Origin: Dyella japonica A8
GTDB lineage: Bacteria; Pseudomonadota; Gammaproteobacteria; Xanthomonadales; Rhodanobacteraceae
Reading direction: 5' to 3'
DNA length: 64,000 nt
Assembly: GCF_000725385.1 (NCBI RefSeq)
Contig: NZ_CP008884.1
Coordinates: forward strand, 4,154,001 to 4,218,000
The translations under genes were made by a program, and so were the position numbers. Below the pieces are notes generated by a model. That model was not told the DNA's origin. It ran no database searches and was given only the letters and a program-made list of their open reading frames with translations. Shown one piece after another: positions 44,502 to 52,935 of the stretch (position 1 is the first letter of the stretch; each line of letters opens with the position of its first letter).

Positions 44502-44945
44502 ATGACGAAGAACCTGGTTCGCTTCTACGCCATCGGCTTCACCATCCTGGTGCTGTTCGACACGCTGGTGCAGCTGAGCTTCAAGTACGCCGGCGACCAT
44601 GCCTTCCCGCCCGAGGCGAACTGGGCGTGGATCGTGCGCGTGTTCGGTCATCCGTGGATCTACATCGCGGTGATCGGCTACATCGGCAACTTCTTCACCT
44701 GGATGACCCTGCTCAAGCATGCGCCGATTGGCCCCGCGTTCGCGGTGACCCATCTGGAAGTGGTGAGCGTGATGCTGTTCTCCGTGTGGCTGTTCCACGA
44801 GCCGCTGACCTTGGCGCGCGTGCTTGGCGCCGTGACCATCGTGGCGGGCATCGTCTGCTTGGCCTTTGCCGAGAGTGGTGCACATCCGGAAGGCGACGCG
44901 CCCACCGAAGCCAAGGGTGCGCTGGGCGTCACAGCGGGCGATTGA
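44502..44945 (+). CDS. SMR/EamA-type small membrane transporter, subunit 2
   Basis: A 147-aa partner of the preceding protein: four hydrophobic segments, helix 1 LFDTLVQLSFKYAGDHAFPP with the same Asp-x4-Q/LSFKYA spacing as subunit 1 (DTVGQLAFKAA), then a ~20-residue polar tail. The paired arrangement and shared helix-1 motif imply gene duplication and a heterodimer. The next gene starts 2 bp after the stop. Confidence 0.8.
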   Translation: MTKNLVRFYAIGFTILVLFDTLVQLSFKYAGDHAFPPEANWAWIVRVFGHPWIYIAVIGYIGNFFTWMTLLKHAPIGPAFAVTHLEVVSVMLFSVWLFHEPLTLARVLGAVTIVAGIVCLAFAESGAHPEGDAPTEAKGALGVTAGD

Positions 44946-44947
44946 CG

Positions 44948-46147
44948 ATGTCTCGCGAGCTGCCGCCCACTGCTGGACTGCCGCTGCAACTGACCGATCT
45001 GTGGCCCGGCCGCGCGCCGTTCGCTGAGCGTGTCGCCGAATGGCTGGGTGTGGATCATCTGCAGCTTGAATGCTCCGGCACGGCGGCCATGGTGGTGGCA
45101 CTGCGCGCCATGCATCGCCTGCGCCCGCAGCGCGATGAAGTGATCGTTCCCGCCTGGACCTGCCCACTGGTGGCGCTCGCCATCCATCGCGCCGGACTCA
45201 AGCTGCGCCTGTGCGACCTCGCGCCCGACCATTTCGACATGGACTTCGCGCAGCTTTGCGCGCTGGCCGGTCAACGGACGCTGGCCATCGTGCCCACACA
45301 CCTGGCCGGGCGCGTGGCCGACGTCAATGCGGCGCTGGACGTGGCCCATCGCGTAGGCGCCTACGTCCTGGAGGACGCCGCTCAGGCGCTGGGCGCGAAG
45401 CAAGGCGGACGCACCGTCGGCCTGCTCGGCGATGCCGGCTTCTTCAGCCTTGCCGTGGGCAAGGGCCTCACCCTGTTCGAGGGCGGCCTGCTGCTGACGC
45501 GCGACCCGGTGCTGCGCGACGCCTTTGCCGCCAGCCATGACGCCACCATCCGCGCCGATGCAAAGATGGACTGGCAGCGCGCGCTGGAGCTGGTCGGCTA
45601 CACGCTCGCCTATCGCCCGTCGCTGCTTTCACTGGCGTATGGACGTCCGCTGCGCAAGGCGCTCGCGGAAAATGACCCCGTCGCCGCGGTGGGCGACGAC
45701 TTTGGTCCCGATATCCCGCTGCATACGGTGAGCCACTGGCGCCAGGCCGTCGGCGCGCGAGCACTGCCCCGTCTGCCGGCCTTCCTTGATGCCACCCGCG
45801 GGCAGGCGCTGCGCCGCGTGGAACGCCTGCGCCGCATTCCCGGCATCACTGTGTTTCACGACGCGCCGGGGCAGCAAGGCGTGTGGCCGTTCCTGCTGCT
45901 CACGCTGCCGGACGAAGCTCGACGCGATGCGGCGCTGGCAAGCCTGTGGACCACGGGGGTCGGCGTCAGCCGCCTGTTCATCCACGCCCTGCCCGACTAC
46001 GGCTACCTGCGCGACATCGCCGCCGATATGCCGCTGCCCAACGCGCGCAGCTTCGCGGCGCGTTCGCTCACCATCACCAACAGCCCGTGGCTGGACGAGG
46101 CGACGTTCGAGTCGATCTGCGTCGAACTGGAACGCGCCGTCGGCTGA
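44948..46147 (+). CDS. DegT/DnrJ/EryC1/StrS-family PLP aminotransferase
   Basis: A 399-aa PLP enzyme of the sugar- and small-molecule aminotransferase group. CSGTAAMVVALRAM, VIVPAWTCPLVALAIHRAG, VLEDAAQALGAKQGG and the internal Lys K172 in FSLAVGKGLTLFEGGLL are the expected motifs. In this family the amino group goes to a keto-sugar or keto-alcohol, often before lipid or antibiotic assembly. It ends the rightward set with the esterase and SMR pair; its stop is 8 bp from that of the convergent CPBP gene. Confidence 0.9.
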   Translation: MSRELPPTAGLPLQLTDLWPGRAPFAERVAEWLGVDHLQLECSGTAAMVVALRAMHRLRPQRDEVIVPAWTCPLVALAIHRAGLKLRLCDLAPDHFDMDFAQLCALAGQRTLAIVPTHLAGRVADVNAALDVAHRVGAYVLEDAAQALGAKQGGRTVGLLGDAGFFSLAVGKGLTLFEGGLLLTRDPVLRDAFAASHDATIRADAKMDWQRALELVGYTLAYRPSLLSLAYGRPLRKALAENDPVAAVGDDFGPDIPLHTVSHWRQAVGARALPRLPAFLDATRGQALRRVERLRRIPGITVFHDAPGQQGVWPFLLLTLPDEARRDAALASLWTTGVGVSRLFIHALPDYGYLRDIAADMPLPNARSFAARSLTITNSPWLDEATFESICVELERAVG

Positions 46148-46154
46148 CGCGCGC

Positions 46155-46970
46155 TCAATGCAAGGGCGGCTCGTGGTTCTCCGGCCGCCTGCCCGTCGAC
46201 AGGAACAGCAGCACGCCCACGGCCAGCCCCAGGCACGGCCCGACCAAGCCCATCCCCATGCCCGTGGGCACGAACACCCCCATCACCACTACGGCATTGG
46301 ATGCCGCGTGCATGAGCACGCACAGCAAGATGCTCCGCGTATGGGTGTACAACCAGCCCAGCAACAGCGCCATGCCGAACTCGCCCGCCAGGAACAACGC
46401 AAAGTTGGCGTGGTACTGCGCCACGCCCGGCAGGAAGAACAGTGGCAGGTGCCATAGCGCCCAGACCGGGGCGATCAGCAAGGCCGCGCGCAGGGGGCCG
46501 ATGCTGCGCGCCCATTCGTCCTGTGTGATGCCACGCCAGCCGAATTCCTCCAGCCCGCCACCGACAATCGTCATGAGCAGATAGAGGGGAAACAGGTACC
46601 ACGCCTTGAAGCTCACCGCCGCGCCTAGCGCCGGCTTCAACGCCACCGCGATGCCGATGGCAACGAAACCCAGCATCGCCGGCAAGCCCAGCGCCAGCAG
46701 ATACCACACGGGCCGTACGCGCCAATGCAGCACGCGGCGGTTGAACTCGCTCACCGGAGCCTGGCTCCGGGTGCGCCATACAGCGATATATGCAGCGATG
46801 GTCGGCCCCAGCCCGCCCAGCACATACAGCGACATGTACGGCCATGTCCCGTAGCGGGCGACCTGCTGTTGCGCCAGCACCACCAGGATGCCCCACGCCA
46901 GCCAGGTAATGCCGAAGGCGCTCGCGAGATACACCAGTGCGCGGCGGCTGGCAGGAAAATGCTCGGTCAT
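46155..46970 (-). CDS. CPBP-family intramembrane metalloprotease
   Basis: A 271-aa polytopic protein with the CAAX-protease/bacteriocin-processing motifs E141-E142-x3-R146 (EEFGWRG), WHLPLFF with the first conserved His, and HAASNAVV with the second. The ATG at 46970 begins the first conserved region. Some relatives give self-immunity to bacteriocins, but most have unknown roles. It is convergent with the aminotransferase and shares the strand of the arginase-like gene. Confidence 0.88.
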   Translation of the reverse strand: MTEHFPASRRALVYLASAFGITWLAWGILVVLAQQQVARYGTWPYMSLYVLGGLGPTIAAYIAVWRTRSQAPVSEFNRRVLHWRVRPVWYLLALGLPAMLGFVAIGIAVALKPALGAAVSFKAWYLFPLYLLMTIVGGGLEEFGWRGITQDEWARSIGPLRAALLIAPVWALWHLPLFFLPGVAQYHANFALFLAGEFGMALLLGWLYTHTRSILLCVLMHAASNAVVVMGVFVPTGMGMGLVGPCLGLAVGVLLFLSTGRRPENHEPPLH

Positions 46971-47084
46971 GGGTTGGCATCGCTTCGGACCATGCCGGAA
47001 CGAGCCGGCTCTCGACACGTTTGCAATACCCGGCCGACGCCACACCGCGTGCCGGCCAGCAAGGGCGATGGTGGTTGCCCTGGT

Positions 47085-47960
47085 TTACACGCTGCTTTCT
47101 GCAATGGCCGCCAACAGGCGCGTGTTGAACGCCCGCTGCTGCGCCTGCCATGCATCCAGTTCGCTCTGCGGCACCGGCTCCTGCCCATCCATGCCGCTCA
47201 ACATGCGTTTCCACCACGTGCGGTACTGGTAGGCGGAAACCTCGCCATTGATGTCGCTGGCGACGATGCGGCCACGCAGCGCCTCGATGATGGCCATGGC
47301 GTGCGACTCTTCGAGCCGCCCCTGGTCCCAGTTGGTGCGTGCGGTGTCGACGCTGAAGGCGTCCTTGTCGATCGACAGATAGGTCGGCTGCGGGGCCTGC
47401 TTGAGCTGCTTCACGAACGCGCAGGTAAGCGCATCGGGATCGTCGAAGCGGCGGAAGGCATCGCTCAACCCCAGTTTCGCCGCCCAATCCACGTTCACGT
47501 CCATGCACCAGTAGGTGAGCTTGCCCGCCTGCAGCGGCCTCAGGTAGTTCTCCCACGCGTGCTTCGCGCCGATGTCACCCGAGGTGATGCCGACCACGTG
47601 CACGTGGGTCACGAACGGCAGCATGGCCACGCGGCGCACCCACGAACCGCAATGGATGCCCCACGGAAAGCGCATGTTGTCCGGATGGTTGTCGAACACC
47701 ACCAGCTGGAACGGCCCGCGCGCGCGCTGGCGCTGCACCAGCGGCCAGGTGAGATGGTGGTAGTCGCCCGACCCCATCAGCACCGTGCCGTAGTTCGCCG
47801 GCAGCTGTTCATCCAGGTACGCGCGCAGGCGATTGAACGTGCGCAGCGTGCAGCCGAAGCGGATCGCTTCCTGCCAGTCGTTCAACGCAACCGTGGTCGC
47901 GCCCGGGATCGCCCCGACCGAGTTGTCGAAATCCAGGACCAGCGGTTCACGCCTGTTCAT
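47085..47960 (-). CDS. Arginase/agmatinase-fold (ureohydrolase-like) protein
   Basis: A 291-aa protein with the order of ureohydrolase metal motifs but in altered form. GSGDYHHL replaces G-G-D-H-S, VVFDNHPDN replaces D-A-H-x-D, and SIDKDAFS keeps the D-x-D motif. A Glu follows in GEVSAYQ. Metal binding is therefore plausible but the substrate is probably not arginine. It overlaps the GNAT/FemAB-like gene by 14 bp on the same strand, so the two proteins likely work on the same molecule. Confidence 0.82.
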   Translation of the reverse strand: MNRREPLVLDFDNSVGAIPGATTVALNDWQEAIRFGCTLRTFNRLRAYLDEQLPANYGTVLMGSGDYHHLTWPLVQRQRARGPFQLVVFDNHPDNMRFPWGIHCGSWVRRVAMLPFVTHVHVVGITSGDIGAKHAWENYLRPLQAGKLTYWCMDVNVDWAAKLGLSDAFRRFDDPDALTCAFVKQLKQAPQPTYLSIDKDAFSVDTARTNWDQGRLEESHAMAIIEALRGRIVASDINGEVSAYQYRTWWKRMLSGMDGQEPVPQSELDAWQAQQRAFNTRLLAAIAESSV

Positions 47961-49062
47961 TCGCTGCCCATTGGCTGTCGCTTTCGAAGAATTTGCCCAG
48001 CTTGCGCGCGGCCGCCCTCAACAAGGGATTGCGCAGGTAAATCGCATGTCGCGTCAGGGTGAATTGTGCACCCAGATACGACTTGACCTGCGGATCGGTC
48101 CAGCCGGCCACGTAGTGCGTAAGGCCCTGTTCACGCGCAAAGGCCAGGTTGTGGAACCAGCTGGTGAAATACAGGTTCTGCTCGCGTGCCTGCGGATAGG
48201 CGAACCCGACGTACTTGTCGATCAGTTTGCCATCCACCACGAAGCAGAGGTTCCAGCCGATCATATCGCCCTGATGACGGTACACGAACACTACGCCGCC
48301 ATTTGCCGTGTCGCGCAGCACCGCCGCAAAGAAGTCGCGACTGAGCTTGTCGAAGTGGATCTCGCTCTGCGCGTAGACGTTCTCGTACAGCGCGTAATAG
48401 GCGTCGATCACCGCATCGTCGTTGAACATGGCCTCACCGCAACGCACCGACTCCACCACTACGTCGTCGCGCTTGCGCAGCTTGCGGCGGATATCCTTGC
48501 GGCGCCCCGAGGACAAGCGCGCGAGGTATTCGTCTTCGCTCTGGAAATCGATCGGCACGTAGGCCAGTGCCTGACCCTCCAGCAGCACGAAGCCGGCCGA
48601 TGCGCAGGCATCCGCGAAATGCCGGCACCAGTCGCCCGTGGCGGCATCGAACAGCGGCGAGGCCTGCGGGATGTCCTTCACGATCATCAGGCGCTGACGC
48701 CGACCCAACTGGTCGCGCAGGGCCTTGGCCAGATCGTCCGGGCGTGCATCGCGGGGAAACAGCGCGTACTCCGACACCGTGGTTCCCACGAAAGCGGTAC
48801 GCCAGCGCAGCAGGCGCCCCCACCAGCGGTAACCGGGCGCACCGGTGACTTTCTTCCGTGCGTCGTCGTCGGCCGTGGTCAACAGGTCGAACGGCGCCAC
48901 GAAGGCCGGGGTACCCGCGACCTGCATCACGCTGAAATCAATAGGGGGATGTTCCGCGAACCGGGCGACCAGTGCGTCCGGCTCGAGCTGATTGAGGTAC
49001 CGCACGCGACAGTCCCACGGGTCATAAGCCCATAGGATACGACGGCCCGCCCGGCCAGGCAC
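47947..49062 (-). CDS. GNAT/FemAB-like acyl- or aminoacyltransferase
   Basis: A 371-aa protein. The C-terminal half has the BioF2/Acetyltransf_6 look: SSGRRKDIRRKLRKRDD, ALYENVYAQSEIHFDKLS, VFVYRHQGDMIGWNLCFVVDGKLIDKYVG and YFTSWFHNLAFAREQG. Such double-GNAT proteins transfer acyl or aminoacyl groups, including FemAB-type from aminoacyl-tRNA. It overlaps the arginase-like gene and diverges from the acyl carrier protein gene, so an ACP-bound acyl donor is a reasonable guess. Start is GTG. Confidence 0.8.
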   Translation of the reverse strand: MPGRAGRRILWAYDPWDCRVRYLNQLEPDALVARFAEHPPIDFSVMQVAGTPAFVAPFDLLTTADDDARKKVTGAPGYRWWGRLLRWRTAFVGTTVSEYALFPRDARPDDLAKALRDQLGRRQRLMIVKDIPQASPLFDAATGDWCRHFADACASAGFVLLEGQALAYVPIDFQSEDEYLARLSSGRRKDIRRKLRKRDDVVVESVRCGEAMFNDDAVIDAYYALYENVYAQSEIHFDKLSRDFFAAVLRDTANGGVVFVYRHQGDMIGWNLCFVVDGKLIDKYVGFAYPQAREQNLYFTSWFHNLAFAREQGLTHYVAGWTDPQVKSYLGAQFTLTRHAIYLRNPLLRAAARKLGKFFESDSQWAANEQA

Positions 49063-49073
49063 GGTCAGCCGCC

Positions 49074-49203
49074 CTTTTCCTTAGGAAAAGACTGGTGAAA
49101 GGCGTGAGGGGGAGCATGAAACGCGCTGACACTTGAGGTGGCGTTCTGGACTTTGTCCTGACGGTTCGTCAGGCTTGGGAAGCGGCATCCGGGGGGATGC
49201 CGC
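49074..49203. other. Three successive hairpins in the divergent spacer before the ACP gene
   Basis: CTTTTCC-TTA-GGAAAAG (49074-49090); CCTGAC-GGTTC-GTCAGG (49157-49173); and a perfect 9-bp stem GCGGCATCC-GGGG-GGATGCCGC (49182-49203). The last is 34 nt upstream of the ACP start codon. They may be operator sites or mRNA leader structures; no T-run follows, so simple termination is unlikely. Confidence 0.5.
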
Positions 49204-49237
49204 GCGACCCGACGCCATGGGAACCAGGAAAGCACAC

Positions 49238-49489
49238 ATGAGCAACGTTCAGCAGGAAACTTTCGACATCATCGCCAAGCAGGCCAAGATCGAGCTGGAC
49301 ACGATCAAGCCGGAGTCGACCCTGAAGGATCTGGGTATCGCCTCCCTGGACGCCATCGAGGTGATCTTCGACATCGAAGAACACTTCAACATCAACCTGC
49401 CCAACGAAGATACCGATTTCGACAACGGCACCGTCGGCCAGCTCGTCGAAGCCATCGAGCGCCAGCTCGCCCAGAAGACCAGCGAATAA
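49238..49489 (+). CDS. Acyl carrier protein (specialised)
   Basis: An 83-aa ACP. The phosphopantetheine Ser is S36 in LGIAS36LDAIEVIFDIEEHF; the usual preceding Asp of the DSL motif is Ala here, which is common in secondary-metabolism carriers and unusual in the housekeeping AcpP. It starts a two-gene rightward unit: the beta-ketoacyl synthase begins 3 bp after its stop. It diverges from the GNAT/FemAB-like gene. Confidence 0.9.
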   Translation: MSNVQQETFDIIAKQAKIELDTIKPESTLKDLGIASLDAIEVIFDIEEHFNINLPNEDTDFDNGTVGQLVEAIERQLAQKTSE

Positions 49490-49492
49490 TCC

Positions 49493-50707
49493 ATGCGCCG
49501 CATCGTGATCACCGGCATGGGCGCCATCTGCGCGCTCGGCCACGACGCGCCTTCCGTGTGGAAGGCGATGACCGAGGGTCGGTGCGGGATCGGCCCCATC
49601 CATCACATCCAGCCGGGACAGCTGCGTAACGGCGGCATCGCGGCGGAGGTGGTGGATTACGACCCCGCCAATTTTTTCGATGACGCCCGCCGCGCGCTGC
49701 TGGATCCTTTCAGCGAGTACGCGCTCATTGCCGCCAACGAGGCGATCCGCCAGTCGGGGATCCGCTTCGAGGGCGAAGCGGGGGCCCGCACGGCGGTGGT
49801 CATCGGCACGGGCGCGGGCGGCGAAACCACGCGCGACGATCTCTACGAACGCCTGTACGGTGAACACCAAGGCCGCTTCCACCCGCTCGGCATCGTGCGC
49901 ATGATGATGAACGCGCCCGCCAGCCAGGTAAGCATGGTGCACGGCATCACCGGACCGGCTTTCGTGGTGGCCAGCGCCTGTGCATCGTCCAACCATGCGT
50001 TCGCGCAGGCCGCGATGATGATCCGCTCCGGCATGGTCGACGCCGCCGTGGTGGGGGGCACCGAGGCCTGCATCACCCTCGGCACGCTGCGCGCATGGGA
50101 AGCCATGCGCGTGCTTGCCCCGGATACCTGCCGCCCCTTCAGCAAGGGCCGCCGCGGCCTGGTGCTCGGCGAAGGCGCGGCCATGTATGTCATCGAAACG
50201 CTGGAGTCGGCGCAGAAGCGCGGCGCCGAGATCATCTGCGAGCTGGTGGGCACCGGCATGAGTTCGGATGCCGGCGATATCGCCGCTCCATCCGATATCG
50301 GCGCGGCGGCGGCGATGAACATGGCACTGCGTGATGGCGGCCTGTCGCCGCAGGACGTGGATTACGTCAATGCGCATGGCACGGGCACCGTTGCCAATGA
50401 CAGCACCGAGACGCGCGCCATCCATCGCGTGTTTGGCGAGCATGCGCGCGAGATGCTGATTTCATCCACCAAGTCCATGCACGGCCATGCGCTGGGCGCG
50501 GGTGGTGCGCTGGAGTTGGTGGCGGCCATTGGCGCGATCCACGACGGGATCATTCCGCCGACGATCAATTACCTGGAGCCGGATCCGGCCTGTGATCTCG
50601 ACTATGTGCCGAATGTGGCACGCGAGAAGAAGGTGGACGCGGCGATCAGCAATTCGTTTGCGTTTGGTGGGTTGAATGCGGTGGTGGCGGTGAGGCGCAT
50701 GGCCTGA
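49493..50707 (+). CDS. Beta-ketoacyl-ACP synthase (FabF-like)
   Basis: A 404-aa condensing enzyme with the complete Cys-His-His triad: C163 in SACASSNHAF, H295 in NAHGTGT and H330 in SMHGHALGAGGALE. It joins malonyl-ACP with an acyl primer. It is encoded directly after its own ACP and far from any fab cluster. No ketoreductase or dehydratase is present, so the product may keep its keto group (then a possible aminotransferase substrate) or rely on FabG/FabZ in trans. Confidence 0.92.
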   Translation: MRRIVITGMGAICALGHDAPSVWKAMTEGRCGIGPIHHIQPGQLRNGGIAAEVVDYDPANFFDDARRALLDPFSEYALIAANEAIRQSGIRFEGEAGARTAVVIGTGAGGETTRDDLYERLYGEHQGRFHPLGIVRMMMNAPASQVSMVHGITGPAFVVASACASSNHAFAQAAMMIRSGMVDAAVVGGTEACITLGTLRAWEAMRVLAPDTCRPFSKGRRGLVLGEGAAMYVIETLESAQKRGAEIICELVGTGMSSDAGDIAAPSDIGAAAAMNMALRDGGLSPQDVDYVNAHGTGTVANDSTETRAIHRVFGEHAREMLISSTKSMHGHALGAGGALELVAAIGAIHDGIIPPTINYLEPDPACDLDYVPNVAREKKVDAAISNSFAFGGLNAVVAVRRMA

Positions 50708-50827
50708 TGTTGCTGCAGCCCCTCTTCCCGCTGGAGCATGCGGGGAGTAGCCATGGATGGCTGCGGTTGTTGGGGGCGAGGAGAGGGTTGGGGTGAGGGG
50801 CAACCTCGCCTCACGGTTCCATCAGCA

Positions 50828-51875
50828 CCGTCATTCCCGCGAAAGCGGGAATCCAGTGACTTTGCTCTCGGCCTTCGGAGTTGGCGATACCGCGATCGGG
50901 CCGCTTGCGCAGCGGGCGTTTCGACCTTCTGCCGACGACGCGAAGCTAGTCCCGTGGGAAGGCCGAGTCACTTTTCTTTTGCTGGCCCACGCACGTGCAG
51001 GAGCACGTGCGAACGGCGAAGCCGGCCCGAAGGGCGCAGGGCAGGATGCCCGGAGTCAAAGAAAAGTAACCCAAAGAAAATGGCCTAGAGAGCCAGAGCT
51101 GGCAGCATGTCGTGGGGATAAGCCCGAACGCTTGAGGCAGGTTGTTGCTTAGCAACCTTCGCCTCTACACAACGGGTACTTCCAAGCGCTTCGCAACGCG
51201 CCAAGGCGATGAGGACTTAAAGCGGCACATCGCTTCGCTTTGGCGCAATCGGGACGCGGGCCGCCGCCCGCTTTTCTGTGGGAGCGCACCCTGTGCGCGA
51301 CAACCTAACGGAGCGGAGATCACAAGACGCCCCAGTCGCGCACAAGGTGCGCTCCCACAAGGGGCTCGCCTCTTTGGAGGCTCCGCCAACAACGCGGGTT
51401 CTTGCTTCGGCTTTTAGCTTTTAGCTTCTGGCTCCGGCCTTGGTTTTGGCTCTTGATCTCCCGGGTCCCCGTATGACGCGGCGGGCGGATGGAGGAATAG
51501 CCCGAAGGGTGGCTCGCAGGGATGCGAGCCAGTTTGGCGTCAGGGCAGGATGCCCTGTCGACAAACCCCGCAACCCGTCCGCGAACCTTCTGGGCCAAAG
51601 GCCCGGAAGGCGCGTCATCCGGGGGGCCCTTTCTTTGGGTTACTTTTCTTTACTCCGGGCATCCTGCCCTCCACCCTTCGGGCCGGCTTCGCCGTTCGCA
51701 TGCGCTCCTGCGCATGCGTGGGCAAGCAAAGAAAAGTGACCCGGCCTCCGGCAGGAGGGCGGAACGCCCGCCGCGTAGGCGGCCAGATCGCGGTCACGTC
51801 CGAGGCGACAACCGACCACTACCGTTACTGGATCCTGGCCCTTGCCCCCTTTTCGGGGTGCGCCGGGATGACGGC
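50828..51875. repeat. Composite intergenic repeat locus B (inverted copy of locus A)
   Basis: Between the ketosynthase and NUDIX stops (50708-51989, no credible gene). The order of modules is locus A in reverse: the module with TTAAGTCCTCATCGCC (reverse complement, near 51220) lies left of the REP pair, and the module with CAGGGCAGGATGCCCTG lies right. Relative to locus A, extra GC-rich segments of about 70 bp sit in the loops of both CTTTTCTTT/AAAGAAAAG hairpins (about 50985-51060 and 51655-51725). Outer ends carry CATTCCCGCGAAAGCGGGAATC on the left and a CGCCGGGATGACGG half on the right. Confidence 0.8.
51277..51359. repeat. REP pair 5 inside locus B
   Basis: Copies at 51277-51301 (plus) and 51335-51359 (inverted, one mismatch: CACAAGG for CACAGGG), spacer 33 nt as in locus A. 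The mismatch shows this locus is drifting. Confidence 0.88.
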
Positions 51876-51989
51876 TAAAGAACGAGGCGGTGAGGTGGCA
51901 TTGCCCCTCGCCAAAGGGACCAGGGAGCAGACCCAAGCACCTCGGATGCATCACGCCGCCCCTCCCTCACACCCCAAGGAGAAACCAAC

Positions 51990-52400
51990 TCACCCAACCC
52001 CCACCAGCAGCGGCAAGATCGACTCCCGACTCAACCGCGCTATCGGCAAATCCCCCAACGCCGACGGATCCACCCAACATATCCCCTCAATCTCCGCCTG
52101 CGCGACGAACGGTCCCTTGGCCTTCACCTCGTAGACCTCGGCCTCAACCACATGCCCCGGCTCATTGGCCGCTGCCGCACTGAAGCAACCCAGCCATTGC
52201 GCCCCTTCGCGCTGCATGCGACAGCCCAGTTCCTCATGCAATTCGCGCGCAAGCGTATGCAGGTCGTCACCATCATCCGCGTCGCGCTTGCCGCCTGGCT
52301 GCTGCCACACCGCGGCACCACGCTTGCGCACCAGTAGCACCCTACCCTGCCCGTCCCGGATCACCGCCGCGACGATCCGGATGAGCTTCCCGCTGCTCAC
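51990..52400 (-). CDS. NUDIX hydrolase 2
   Basis: A 136-aa NUDIX protein. The box is recognisable in GGKRDADDG ... RELHEELGC, with the first Glu of the consensus replaced by Asp. IRIVAAVIRDGQGRVLLVRKRG is the usual N-terminal strand pair. The GTG at 52400 overlaps the TGA of the upstream NUDIX gene (GTGA), so the pair is translationally coupled. Nucleotide substrate not assignable; sanitising oxidised nucleotides is a common role. Confidence 0.85.
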   Translation of the reverse strand: MSSGKLIRIVAAVIRDGQGRVLLVRKRGAAVWQQPGGKRDADDGDDLHTLARELHEELGCRMQREGAQWLGCFSAAAANEPGHVVEAEVYEVKAKGPFVAQAEIEGICWVDPSALGDLPIARLSRESILPLLVGVG

Positions 52401-52885
52401 AGCCGCGAATACGCCCACGACTGCATGCGGCCATCCTGGTACGGCATCACGCCGTGGAACGGTCGCGGATCGCCATCGAACACCAGCGGCAGGAAGTGGC
52501 GGTCGCCCTCCCACATGGGCAGGTCCATCAGGCGATCGACCGGCACCCATTCCAGCGTGCCTTCGGGGTTGGCGGTGAGCGGCGTGCCGCTGTAGCGGTC
52601 GATGATGAAGATGAAACCCAGCCAGTCTTCGCCCTGCTTACCGAAGCCGGGCCAGTTGAGCGTGCCGCGCAGGGACATGGACTCACAGGTGATGCCGGCT
52701 TCTTCGAGGATCTCGCGGCGCATGCAGGCGGCGATGTCTTCGCCGGGCTCCATCTTGCCGCCCAGTCCGTTGTATTTGCCCAGGTGCATGTCGTCGGGCC
52801 GCGAGTTGCGGTGGATCATGAGGACTTGCCGACGATCCGGCGACAGCACATAGCCGAGGGTCGCGACGATGGGGGTGTAAGGCAT
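52397..52885 (-). CDS. NUDIX hydrolase 1 (8-oxo-dGTP diphosphatase-like)
   Basis: A 162-aa protein with a complete NUDIX box: GGKMEPGEDI ... REILEEAGI. The start YTPIVATLGYVLSPDRRQVLMIHRN and the ending DRHFLPLVFDGDPRPFHGVM resemble MTH1/YtkD-type pyrophosphatases acting on oxidised purine nucleotides. The ATG at 52885 is the natural start. It is co-translated with NUDIX hydrolase 2. Confidence 0.88.
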   Translation of the reverse strand: MPYTPIVATLGYVLSPDRRQVLMIHRNSRPDDMHLGKYNGLGGKMEPGEDIAACMRREILEEAGITCESMSLRGTLNWPGFGKQGEDWLGFIFIIDRYSGTPLTANPEGTLEWVPVDRLMDLPMWEGDRHFLPLVFDGDPRPFHGVMPYQDGRMQSWAYSRL

Positions 52886-52935
52886 CGGTTCGCTTGCGGT
52901 TGCGGGGAAAGTGGCCAGTATAGTCAGGCCCGGCG

